Part shown: positions 1 to 5,271 of the stretch, piece by piece
Numbering within the stretch: the stretch's first letter is position 1
Layout of the letters: the number at the start of each line of letters is the position of its first letter
Assembly (NCBI GenBank): GCA_029856445.1
Contig: JAHQWY010000065.1
Location: 1-14,114, forward strand
Direction: 5' to 3'
DNA from: Promethearchaeia archaeon
GTDB taxonomy: Archaea > Asgardarchaeota > Lokiarchaeia > Sigyniarchaeales > SOKP01
Length of the DNA: 14,114 nucleotides
Position numbers and translations under genes: made by a program
The notes under the pieces: generated by a model
What the model was told of the DNA's origin: nothing
What the model saw: only the letters and a program-made list of their open reading frames with translations
Database searches by the model: none

Positions 1-254
1 AAATTTGGAAAATCATTAATGTCAGAAACTTCATGAATTTCCAAACCACTTTCTAATCCGTAGCTCTTTAAACTATTCTGAAATTGTTCAATAATGAAAG
101 AGTCATCTGATTGTAAATCTGTGAGTATCTTGGAATTTTCTGTGATTTTTAATTTTTGAAAATTTCTTATTTTAGTATAACGAGGTTGAGGAATCAAAAA
201 CAGTTTCTCTTCAACTATTTCGCTTTTGGCTAAGTTTTCAAGACAAATAAACAT
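1..254 (-). CDS. Partial GH20 hexosaminidase-like protein, N-terminal part
   Basis: A leftward reading frame starts with ATG at 254 and stays open for 84 codons to the window edge, so the gene is cut there. Residues 17-23 read KLFLIPQ followed by PRY. Further on come an I-T-x-N-S-K-I segment, an acidic stretch, then FIIEQFQNSLKSYGLESGL. This layout (LIPxP, beta strands ending in an 'I..D' element, then an amphipathic helix ending in a GL-containing turn) is what I know from the GH20b N-terminal domain of beta-N-acetylhexosaminidases. The catalytic TIM barrel would lie beyond the window, so the enzymatic call rests on a non-catalytic domain. No signal peptide is visible, which suggests a cytoplasmic enzyme. 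It diverges from the PolB2 unit across 141 bp. The alternative is an unrelated hypothetical protein. Confidence 0.5.
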   Translation of the reverse strand, partial: MFICLENLAKSEIVEEKLFLIPQPRYTKIRNFQKLKITENSKILTDLQSDDSFIIEQFQNSLKSYGLESGLEIHEVSDINDFPN

Positions 255-395
255 ATAATATTTAAATTAAAGGAAATAAAAAATTTTAGCTAATTTGAGT
301 CGTGCTTTTTAAAAGATTTGTGAGAACAAAATCGAAAAATTGCCATTGTATTTTCTTTTAAATTCTGCAATGAATTACTTCTCTTGGTTATCATT
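255..395. promoter_or_regulatory. Divergent intergenic promoter region (GH20-like gene / PolB2 unit)
   Basis: This AT-rich gap separates the leftward edge gene from the rightward PolB2 unit. Rightward, TTTTAAAT at 356-363 lies 36 bp before the ATG at 396, predicting a start of transcription near 385 and a leader of about 10 nt, with no Shine-Dalgarno. ATTTTC at 350-355 abuts this box on its upstream side. No clear leftward TATA box was identified; AT tracts at 255-290 could serve. Confidence 0.5.
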
Positions 396-668
396 ATGGG
401 TAGGACAGTGCCTTCTTTCAGACCTGCATTGGAGCACGAAATCGAAAGCTGGAAAGATTTTAGAAGAGGATTAAGGCCCGACGAGCAAAAAATATTTCAT
501 AAGTTAATGAACTATGCGCGAATACATGCCGATGCTGGCAGCCTAAGTGCGCGTCCAATGCTATCAGAAGTCTTATTCATCGCATTTGCTATCGAACAGG
601 AAAAAAAGATTGAAAGATTAGAAAAAAGGCTTGAAGAATTAGAAGAAATTATTGAAGGAAAGGACTAA
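396..668 (+). CDS. Conserved 90-aa PolB2-associated helical protein
   Basis: The protein starts MGRTVPSFRPALEHEIESW, which I recall as the N-terminus of a small conserved archaeal protein encoded directly upstream of PolB2-type polymerases; that link is memory of the family, not a search. It is charged and mostly helical: a basic first part, a central F-x3-M-x2-A-R-x-H-A-D-A-G segment, and a C-terminal coiled-coil-like stretch of K/R/E heptads (residues about 68-88). A TTG codon at 384 would add four residues, but the family N-terminus MGRT and the nearby TATA box support the ATG at 396. Its stop overlaps the first possible polymerase start (652) by 17 nt, so the two are co-transcribed and probably translationally coupled. 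Its biochemical role is unknown to me; a structural or regulatory partner of the polymerase is inferred from context only. Confidence 0.82.
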   Translation: MGRTVPSFRPALEHEIESWKDFRRGLRPDEQKIFHKLMNYARIHADAGSLSARPMLSEVLFIAFAIEQEKKIERLEKRLEELEEIIEGKD

Positions 669-3078
669 ATTGGATTGCCAAGGAAAATTTGATGGTTGGC
701 TTTTGGATGCCTCTACTTATAGCAATGGAATTATTCTTTGGGTAAAAACTGTTAAAGAGCAAAAGATTTTAAAGATTTATCATGAGTTCTATCCTGAGTT
801 TTTTGCAGTACCAAAGCGCCATGCTGGCAAAGATTTTAAGAGATTAAAACAGATCCTCAAATCTCATCACAATATAATTGATGTAAGAATCTGCGAAAAA
901 TATGTCAAACTAGAAGACCATGAAAAAACGAAAATTTTTGGAGTTTCTGTGATTAAGCCTTCGGTATTTAAGAAGACAATTAAAGAAATCGATGAAATAG
1001 GCCTTTTTACACTATATAACACAGATCTCCCAATCTCCCAGATGTATTTCTACGTAAATGACTTGTTTCCGATGTCGTTATGTAGTTTTAAAGTCAAACT
1101 TGAAAAAAGAAAAAAGGCTGATGGGCATTTTATGCATTTAGTATCATTAGAATTAAAAGATGACAACGAAAAATTGTTTTATGAATTAACCCCTCTAAAA
1201 GCTGTCTGGTTAGATATCAAAATACAGCAACGCGGATTTAGATCGTATTACAACGACCCACTAGCATACGCGGAAGTCAGCATTGTTGAAAAAGATGAGA
1301 AAGCCAATATCCCAAGGGCAGATGGGCAGAGAAAAAGGAAAATCCTGATCGATGAAGCTGATGAGGCGGAAACCATTAAGATGATTAGTAAGGTGATTGA
1401 AAGACTAGATCCTGATATCATTCTCACGCATGGGGGTGATGAGTTTGTATTTCCCTATTTGGTTGCACGAGCATCAGTGAACCATGTATCGAAGGATTTA
1501 TACCTTTCTCGTACCAGAACTCCACTTGAAAACTGCATTTTTAATCTTTCAGGAAACTCTGATCATTATATGACCTATGGAATAATAATGCGCCGATCTA
1601 AAACTCAAGTATACCTTACAGGTCGATTCCATTTAGACACTACTACTTATGGGAGCCTACACTTTAGCGAGGGAAATATACCAGGAGTTATTGAGGTTGC
1701 GAGGATCTCTCGGGTACCAATGCAGAGATTGTGTAGGATAACTATTGGGGGCGCTCTTCAATCAATCCAGTATTATAATGCATATAAGCTAGATCATCTC
1801 ATCCCTCCTTTTAAGAAAAGTCCAGAAGACTTTCGAAATGGTATGGATCTCATTACAAATGATCGAGGGGGGCATATTTTTGAACCCATGATTGGTGTTT
1901 TTGATCAAGTAGCAGAATTAGACTTTTCAAGCATGTATCCATCGTTGATGGCCAATTTCAACATTTCTTCAGAAACTATTAACTGCAAATGCTGTAGAGA
2001 TGACGGTACAGGAATCAAAGTCCCTGGCACAAGCTTCCATATCTGTTCCAAGCGAGAAGGAATTATTTCAAAATCAATTAGCCTGCCATTAAGGAAACGC
2101 TTAGAGTGTAAAGATTACAACAAAACTCACGATGATCTTCGATATAAATTCACTGATATTGCATTAAAATGGGTACTAGTAGTAAGTTTTGGGTATCTAG
2201 GTTTCAAAAATGCTCGTTTTGGAAAGATTGAGGCACATCAAACCGTATGTGCTTTTGCTCGTGAATTCCTCTTGCGATCTGCTGAAGTTGCGAAAAAGTA
2301 TGGGTGCAGAGTAGTTCATGGAATTGTTGATTCAATGTGGCTTCAAGATACACAGGGAAGAACTCCAGAAGAATTCGAAGAATTAACAAAGAAAATTGCC
2401 AAAGAAATATCTGACAGTACCGGTATTCCTATGAGTTGGGATGGGCTTTTCAATGTCATTGTTTTCTTACCCTCAAGGGCAGAGCCAGATATTCCTGCGC
2501 TCAGTCACTATTGGGGCATAAAAAATGATGGAGAGGTTAAGGTAAGAGGAATTGAGGTAAGACGCAGAGATATGCCAAAAATTGTAAAAGATGCTCAATA
2601 TGCATTTATTGATGTATTTCAAGGTGCAAAGACTGTTGATGAGTTCGCGAAAAGGATTCCTAAAGCAAAAAAAAAACTCTATGAATACGTAGAAAGAGTA
2701 TATTCAGGTACAGTTACCCGTGAGGAACTTACAATACGGCAGAAGATTTCTCGTAGGCCTTCACAATATAAAGTTAATAGCTATCAGGCAGTAGCTGCCA
2801 AACAGCTTGAGCGCTCTGGAGTAGTAGCATCTGCGGGAAAAAACGTTCGGTATATAATTCTCAATGCTGATGCTGACCCAGATTTCCCTGAAAAGAAGGT
2901 TATCCTTTCGGATCTATATGATGAAAAAAAGCATGATTATGACAGAAAGAAATATGTGGAATTGCTAAAAAGATCTTTTGAGAGCATTTTTCCATTCGAA
3001 TTTCCTGAACTTGAAGAATTGATGAAGTCTGATTATAATAACAAATCGACTCAAAAAGATCTTTCATGTTTTATCTAG
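652..3078 (+). CDS. polB2: B-family DNA polymerase paralogue, PolB2 type (degenerate catalytic motifs)
   Basis: The protein is 808 aa with the order of a family B polymerase: N-terminal domain, exonuclease-like region (about 180-385), palm and fingers (about 415-620), thumb to the C-terminus. Motif A is intact (LDFSSMYPSL, D424). Motif B keeps K506 and GY (514-515), but the usual N and Y are V510 and F513. Motif C reads HGIVDS (556-561) where active enzymes have YGDTDS, so the first catalytic Asp is Ile558. Exo I DxE is D188-I-K190, Exo II N-x3-F-D reads G261...F265-V266, and no Exo III Y-x3-D is visible near 370-382. This is the pattern of the archaeal PolB2 clade, described as inactivated in comparative genomics and later linked to damage tolerance in Sulfolobales (Dpo2). 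Cys445, 447, 448 and 465 with His463 suggest a metal knuckle. The last eight residues, QKDLSCFI, resemble a PCNA-binding box. No ATG is available near the N-terminus: TTG at 652 or TTG at 670 (preceded by AAGGAAAGG) is the start. Confidence 0.93.
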   Translation: MKERTKLDCQGKFDGWLLDASTYSNGIILWVKTVKEQKILKIYHEFYPEFFAVPKRHAGKDFKRLKQILKSHHNIIDVRICEKYVKLEDHEKTKIFGVSVIKPSVFKKTIKEIDEIGLFTLYNTDLPISQMYFYVNDLFPMSLCSFKVKLEKRKKADGHFMHLVSLELKDDNEKLFYELTPLKAVWLDIKIQQRGFRSYYNDPLAYAEVSIVEKDEKANIPRADGQRKRKILIDEADEAETIKMISKVIERLDPDIILTHGGDEFVFPYLVARASVNHVSKDLYLSRTRTPLENCIFNLSGNSDHYMTYGIIMRRSKTQVYLTGRFHLDTTTYGSLHFSEGNIPGVIEVARISRVPMQRLCRITIGGALQSIQYYNAYKLDHLIPPFKKSPEDFRNGMDLITNDRGGHIFEPMIGVFDQVAELDFSSMYPSLMANFNISSETINCKCCRDDGTGIKVPGTSFHICSKREGIISKSISLPLRKRLECKDYNKTHDDLRYKFTDIALKWVLVVSFGYLGFKNARFGKIEAHQTVCAFAREFLLRSAEVAKKYGCRVVHGIVDSMWLQDTQGRTPEEFEELTKKIAKEISDSTGIPMSWDGLFNVIVFLPSRAEPDIPALSHYWGIKNDGEVKVRGIEVRRRDMPKIVKDAQYAFIDVFQGAKTVDEFAKRIPKAKKKLYEYVERVYSGTVTREELTIRQKISRRPSQYKVNSYQAVAAKQLERSGVVASAGKNVRYIILNADADPDFPEKKVILSDLYDEKKHDYDRKKYVELLKRSFESIFPFEFPELEELMKSDYNNKSTQKDLSCFI

Positions 3079-3179
3079 TAGATTGATAATTTTTAAACCT
3101 GATATTGAGAAATCCGACTTAAAAAATAATTATATTATTTTTAGCGACAAAAAAATATAATAACCCCTTAATAGTCTCA

Positions 3180-3187
3180 TTTAAATA
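3180..3187 (+). promoter_or_regulatory. TATA box for the hairpin-rich candidate RNA
   Basis: TTTAAATA matches the archaeal TATA consensus exactly. It lies about 100 bp past the polymerase stop and predicts initiation about 25 bp downstream, near 3210, where the TTCACA hairpin begins. Another A/T tract (AAATATAATAA near 3153-3163) is a second possible box. An upstream BRE is not obvious. Confidence 0.4.
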
Positions 3188-3487
3188 TGATTCCTTCAAA
3201 TCATATATTGTTCACATCTGACGGTGTGAAGCAATTCGCATCTCATGTGAATGTCGAGAAGTAGTATTAGCAACTCAATATGTTGCACCAATTGAATTAC
3301 TTTCGAGTAAAACAATTTGGTAAAATCGTACTTCCCTCACAGGAAGAAAAACTATGCCTTCGGGTATGGAATTGAATAATAGGTTTTCGGATCTGATATT
3401 TAAATCGATTTAACATATTGATTGTTCATATGAAAATATGAATATTGCTTTTACTTCGCTGATGGAAATTCTCGGATTTTCATTAGC
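3185..3487 (+). ncRNA. Candidate structured RNA (array of hairpins, UUCG and GNRA loops)
   Basis: No convincing gene occupies this gap, but it folds into consecutive stems. They are 3185-3192/3199-3206 (8 bp); 3211-3218/3223-3230 (8 bp, loop TGAC); 3234-3241/3245-3252 (8 bp); 3270-3274/3282-3286 (5 bp); 3287-3321, a long hairpin capped by TTCG at 3302-3305; 3331-3335/3342-3346 (5 bp); 3352-3358/3363-3369 (7 bp capped by the stable C(UUCG)G loop at 3359-3362); 3423-3431/3436-3444 (9 bp capped by GAAA at 3432-3435); and 3458-3469/3476-3487 (12 bp). Odd pairs in the stems are all G-T when read on the + strand, and the tetraloops are stable only as + strand RNA, so transcription is predicted rightward. 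It does not match RNase P RNA, SRP RNA, tRNA, or a box C/D sRNA that I can recognise. Alternatives are a structured polymerase 3' UTR or the relic of a mobile element. Confidence 0.4.
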
Positions 3488-3583
3488 AGCTTCTCGTCCC
3501 TTTATTCTTTTAATATTTTTCTCAAACCAAGACGGATTTCTTCACCCTTAGTGAATATTCCTAAAAAGAATAAAAAAAAAGAA
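3488..3583. other. Remainder of the gap: A/T tracts and one small hairpin
   Basis: A small hairpin TTCAC/GTGAA (3541-3545/3551-3555) is followed by A-rich tracts. On the leftward strand these become a T9 run and a T5 run just past the stop of the membrane-protein gene, a plausible terminator for that gene. A leftward frame of about 35 codons ending at 3502 is discussed under findings. Confidence 0.35.
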
Positions 3584-4126
3584 TTAAGGAATGGTAAATA
3601 CTTCAAAGAAGTCGAATATAATTATAATTAAGCAGATTATTTCTAATAAAATCCAAAGATTTCGTTTTAAACTTCTAATCGCTCCTAACGGCTTACCAAA
3701 ATAGTTTATAAGATTATATATAAAGACAACTATCCAAGCAGTGACCAAAAAAGCTATAGGAAGAATTAACGTAATAATTTCACGACCTTCATATTTCAGT
3801 AAATATTCATATCCAAGAATTGAAAATCCAGTAATTACAAGAGTGAAACCAAGGCCGAATGAATATTCTGCGAATGTGACGAATCGTTTAATTCGTTCCT
3901 TACTAACATCTCGGGAATTGGCTTCAAAATTTGCTTTTGAATTCGCAGATACGGAATTGACAAAAAAAATAAATGAAAGCATTAGCAAAAATGTTGAAGT
4001 TACAATACCGTCATCGGGAGGTACTTGCCAAATTAACGCAAGAATCGTTAAAACAGCACCTATCATTACAGTGCTTAATGTAATCCAATCCTTCACGTTC
4101 AGTTCCTGACTTTCTTCACCACTCAT
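3584..4126 (-). CDS. Five-helix membrane protein of unknown function
   Basis: The gene encodes 180 aa from the ATG at 4126, or 182 aa from the ATG at 4130-4132. AAGGT lies about 7 nt before the inner ATG but only about 3 nt before the outer one, so the inner start is preferred. In the 182-aa numbering, strongly hydrophobic segments lie at about 17-37, 43-63, 84-108, 118-143 and 159-179. The N-terminus is short and acidic, and a charged loop at about 65-83 (N-S-K-A-N-F-E-A-N-S-R-D) separates helices 2 and 3. No transporter or enzyme motif is visible; Pro38-Pro39-Asp-Asp after helix 1 and a G-K-P-L-G loop after helix 4 are the most distinctive points. It has its own TATA box, stands alone, and has no neighbour suggesting a role. 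I do not recognise the family. Confidence 0.75.
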   Translation of the reverse strand: MSGEESQELNVKDWITLSTVMIGAVLTILALIWQVPPDDGIVTSTFLLMLSFIFFVNSVSANSKANFEANSRDVSKERIKRFVTFAEYSFGLGFTLVITGFSILGYEYLLKYEGREIITLILPIAFLVTAWIVVFIYNLINYFGKPLGAIRSLKRNLWILLEIICLIIIIFDFFEVFTIP

Positions 4127-4173
4127 TTTCATTACCTTAAAACCAAAATGAATTAAACTTACTAAAATCTCAG

Positions 4174-4181
4174 TATTTAAA
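4174..4181 (-). promoter_or_regulatory. TATA box of the membrane-protein gene
   Basis: On the leftward strand this reads TTTAAATA, 48-55 nt before the preferred start at 4126. It predicts a leader of about 20-25 nt containing the AAGGT ribosome-binding site. Confidence 0.5.
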
Positions 4182-4314
4182 AATGTTCATATTGCTTTGG
4201 ACAAAAAAGAATTAAAAAAAGTAAATGTATTAATCAAAAATTAAAACTAATAAATGCTTAAAAGAAGTTCTAGATTATTTTAAAAGTTAGTTAATTATGG
4301 AGCATTCAAAAAGC

Positions 4315-4342
4315 GAAAATAATATAAAAAAATTGAAAAAAA
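4315..4342 (-). terminator. Oligo-T terminator after the GyrI-like gene
   Basis: Directly after the stop codon of the GyrI-like gene, the leftward strand reads two T7 runs separated by CAA and followed by an A/T tract. This is the usual archaeal termination signal of consecutive oligo-U stretches without a strong hairpin. The rest of 4182-4314 is A-rich with no gene that I can see. Confidence 0.5.
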
Positions 4343-4966
4343 TTAAACATATGGTTGTCTAATAACAGTTTTCATAGTTGCGGGATTAGCTTTTCTTGGA
4401 TCACTAAGATAAATTTCATGATGTTTCGTTTTAAGACCATCAAATTTTCCACCCTCTTTCTGAATATAATCATGTACCTTTTGGACAGTAGGGCCCTCCT
4501 CAGAATAAGGGCCTATGTGCATAATCTGAACAGTCTTCCCCTCCTTATACTTTTCTAATCGGAGTTTTGGCAATAATTCTGAAAGTTCGGGTTTTTTTTC
4601 TTTAGTAATTTCAATCGCTTCATTAATCATATCCTGAGTAATCCAATCAGGTTGCCTTATCATCATCGTCCATTTCCATTTGTCTCTATTTCCTTCTGTA
4701 AAATCATTCATGTTATCTGCCCACCAAAGACCTTCTAAAGGAGGAACTACATAGTCTTTTCCTTTAGCTTTACTAAGAAATTTAGTTCTAAATGCTACTG
4801 GATAAAGAACTCCGAGAGCATCCTGATATTCTTTGGAATCTCCCGGAGAACCCATCCCATCAATCATTAAAAATTGCATTTCGGGTACGTCTATTATTAC
4901 AGGTTCTTTGGCACCAGGTTGATACAGTTCCTTTTGTGTCTTTTTATAATCAATTTTTGCTGGCAT
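4343..4966 (-). CDS. GyrI-like small-molecule-binding domain protein
   Basis: The protein is 207 aa and resembles the stand-alone GyrI-like family (COG4832 type), with N-terminus MPAKIDYKK, PPLEGLWW around 75-82, a repeated beta-alpha-beta layout, the conserved MHIGPYSEEGPTVQ segment around 149-162 and the typical end KTVIRQP. GyrI-like (SHS2) domains bind hydrophobic or cationic ligands, as in the effector domains of AraC and MerR regulators; some stand-alone members hydrolyse small molecules. No DNA-binding domain is present, so this is a soluble binding or enzymatic protein. A GTG at 4978 would add four residues (MYGE). The ATG at 4966 gives the family N-terminus, with AAGGAAGGTG about 9 nt upstream. 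It lies 25 bp after the four-cysteine gene and is almost certainly co-transcribed with it. Substrate or ligand is unknown. Confidence 0.88.
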   Translation of the reverse strand: MPAKIDYKKTQKELYQPGAKEPVIIDVPEMQFLMIDGMGSPGDSKEYQDALGVLYPVAFRTKFLSKAKGKDYVVPPLEGLWWADNMNDFTEGNRDKWKWTMMIRQPDWITQDMINEAIEITKEKKPELSELLPKLRLEKYKEGKTVQIMHIGPYSEEGPTVQKVHDYIQKEGGKFDGLKTKHHEIYLSDPRKANPATMKTVIRQPYV

Positions 4967-4991
4967 TTCCCCATACACCTTCCTTTAAGAT

Positions 4992-5126
4992 TTAGGAATC
5001 TCTTGGTTGAAATGATTTTGCTGGACAATTATTTACATCTAGAGTTGCAGGAACCTCATGACCAAAGCAATCTCCTTTCGTTTCATCAATAGGTTTATAA
5101 AATTTACAATCTCTACATTGAGCCAT
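4992..5126 (-). CDS. 44-aa four-cysteine protein, BssC/TutF-like
   Basis: The ATG at 5126 opens a 44-codon gene. It begins MAQCRDCKFYKP, continues with E-x-K-G-D-C-F-G-H-E-V and ends with NNCPAKSFQPRDS. Cysteines at 4, 7, 20 and 34 give C-x2-C-x12-C-x13-C. The C-x2-C-K-F-[YF]-x-P ... KGDC ... C-x-A-x-x-F layout resembles the small subunits of glycyl-radical enzymes (BssC/TutF and the related small subunit of hydroxyphenylacetate decarboxylase), which bind a 4Fe-4S cluster or zinc. No glycyl-radical enzyme is in this window, so a role as an orphan small Fe-S or zinc protein is inferred. GAAGA lies just before the start. It is the first gene of the unit with the GyrI-like protein and diverges from the TrmB-type regulator. 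Confidence 0.82.
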   Translation of the reverse strand: MAQCRDCKFYKPIDETKGDCFGHEVPATLDVNNCPAKSFQPRDS

Positions 5127-5163
5127 TTTCTTCTCACATCAAAATTATTTTTAAGTTTACAAG

Positions 5164-5171
5164 TTATATAA
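5164..5171 (-). promoter_or_regulatory. TATA box of the four-cysteine/GyrI-like operon
   Basis: TTATATAA is centred about 41 nt before the ATG at 5126, predicting a leader of about 15 nt. One copy of the ATTTGTGACA site abuts it on the upstream (BRE) side. Confidence 0.5.
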
Positions 5172-5173
5172 TT

Positions 5174-5231
5174 ATTTGTGACAATAAAAATCTAATTCTT
5201 TTACAAAATCCTTTTAAATCATGTCACAAAT
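5174..5231. promoter_or_regulatory. Inverted operator pair in the divergent promoter
   Basis: ATTTGTGACA at 5174-5183 and its exact inverse TGTCACAAAT at 5222-5231 form a 10-bp dyad, with centres 48 bp apart (between four and five helical turns). Each arm also contains a short palindrome (TGT-S-ACA). The left site sits in the BRE position of the leftward TATA box and the right site sits between the rightward TATA box (5212-5219) and its expected start of transcription. Binding there would block both promoters. The divergent TrmB-type regulator is the obvious candidate ligand, by inference. Confidence 0.55.
5212..5219 (+). promoter_or_regulatory. TATA box of the TrmB-type regulator gene
   Basis: TTTTAAAT, identical to the box before the PolB2 unit, lies about 56 bp before the ATG at 5272. 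It predicts a start of transcription near 5241 and a 30-nt leader containing AGGA near the start codon. Confidence 0.45.
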
Positions 5232-5271
5232 TATTAATTAAGGAATCAAACATATTTCTCATTAGGACAAT

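Noticed and set aside
384..395. TTG start at 384 for the small PolB2-associated protein
   Set aside because: The ATG at 396 gives the conserved MGRT N-terminus, and the TATA spacing leaves a start of transcription at about 385, so an upstream TTG would have no leader and would break the family start.
2204..2389. Leftward 61-aa frame inside the polymerase
   Set aside because: It lies wholly antisense within the well-supported PolB2 palm domain and has no family features.
652..3078. Casposon or self-synthesising element based on PolB
   Set aside because: There is no Cas1, no terminal inverted repeats and no integrase nearby, and the polymerase is of the cellular PolB2 type with degenerate motifs.
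3188..3265. 25-codon rightward frame MIPSNHILFTSDGVKQF and neighbouring short frames in the hairpin region
   Set aside because: The frames are short, broken by stops and offset from each other. The same bases are better explained by paired stems. A decayed gene remains possible, which is why the RNA call is only moderate.
3185..3487. CRISPR array or tandem repeat
   Set aside because: The hairpins differ in sequence and spacing; there is no repeated unit with unique spacers.
3185..3487. RNase P, SRP RNA or tRNA
   Set aside because: The conserved cores I know for these (the GAGGAAAGUCC-type region, the SRP helix 8 motif, the T-loop GGTTCGAAT) are not present.
3741..4109. Rightward 122-aa frame opposite the membrane protein
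   Set aside because: It is antisense to a frame with clear transmembrane periodicity, its own TATA box and a ribosome-binding site; the rightward product looks like a complement shadow.
4792..5092. Rightward 67- and 72-aa frames opposite the GyrI-like and four-cysteine genes
   Set aside because: They are antisense to recognisable genes, with no promoter and no conserved features.
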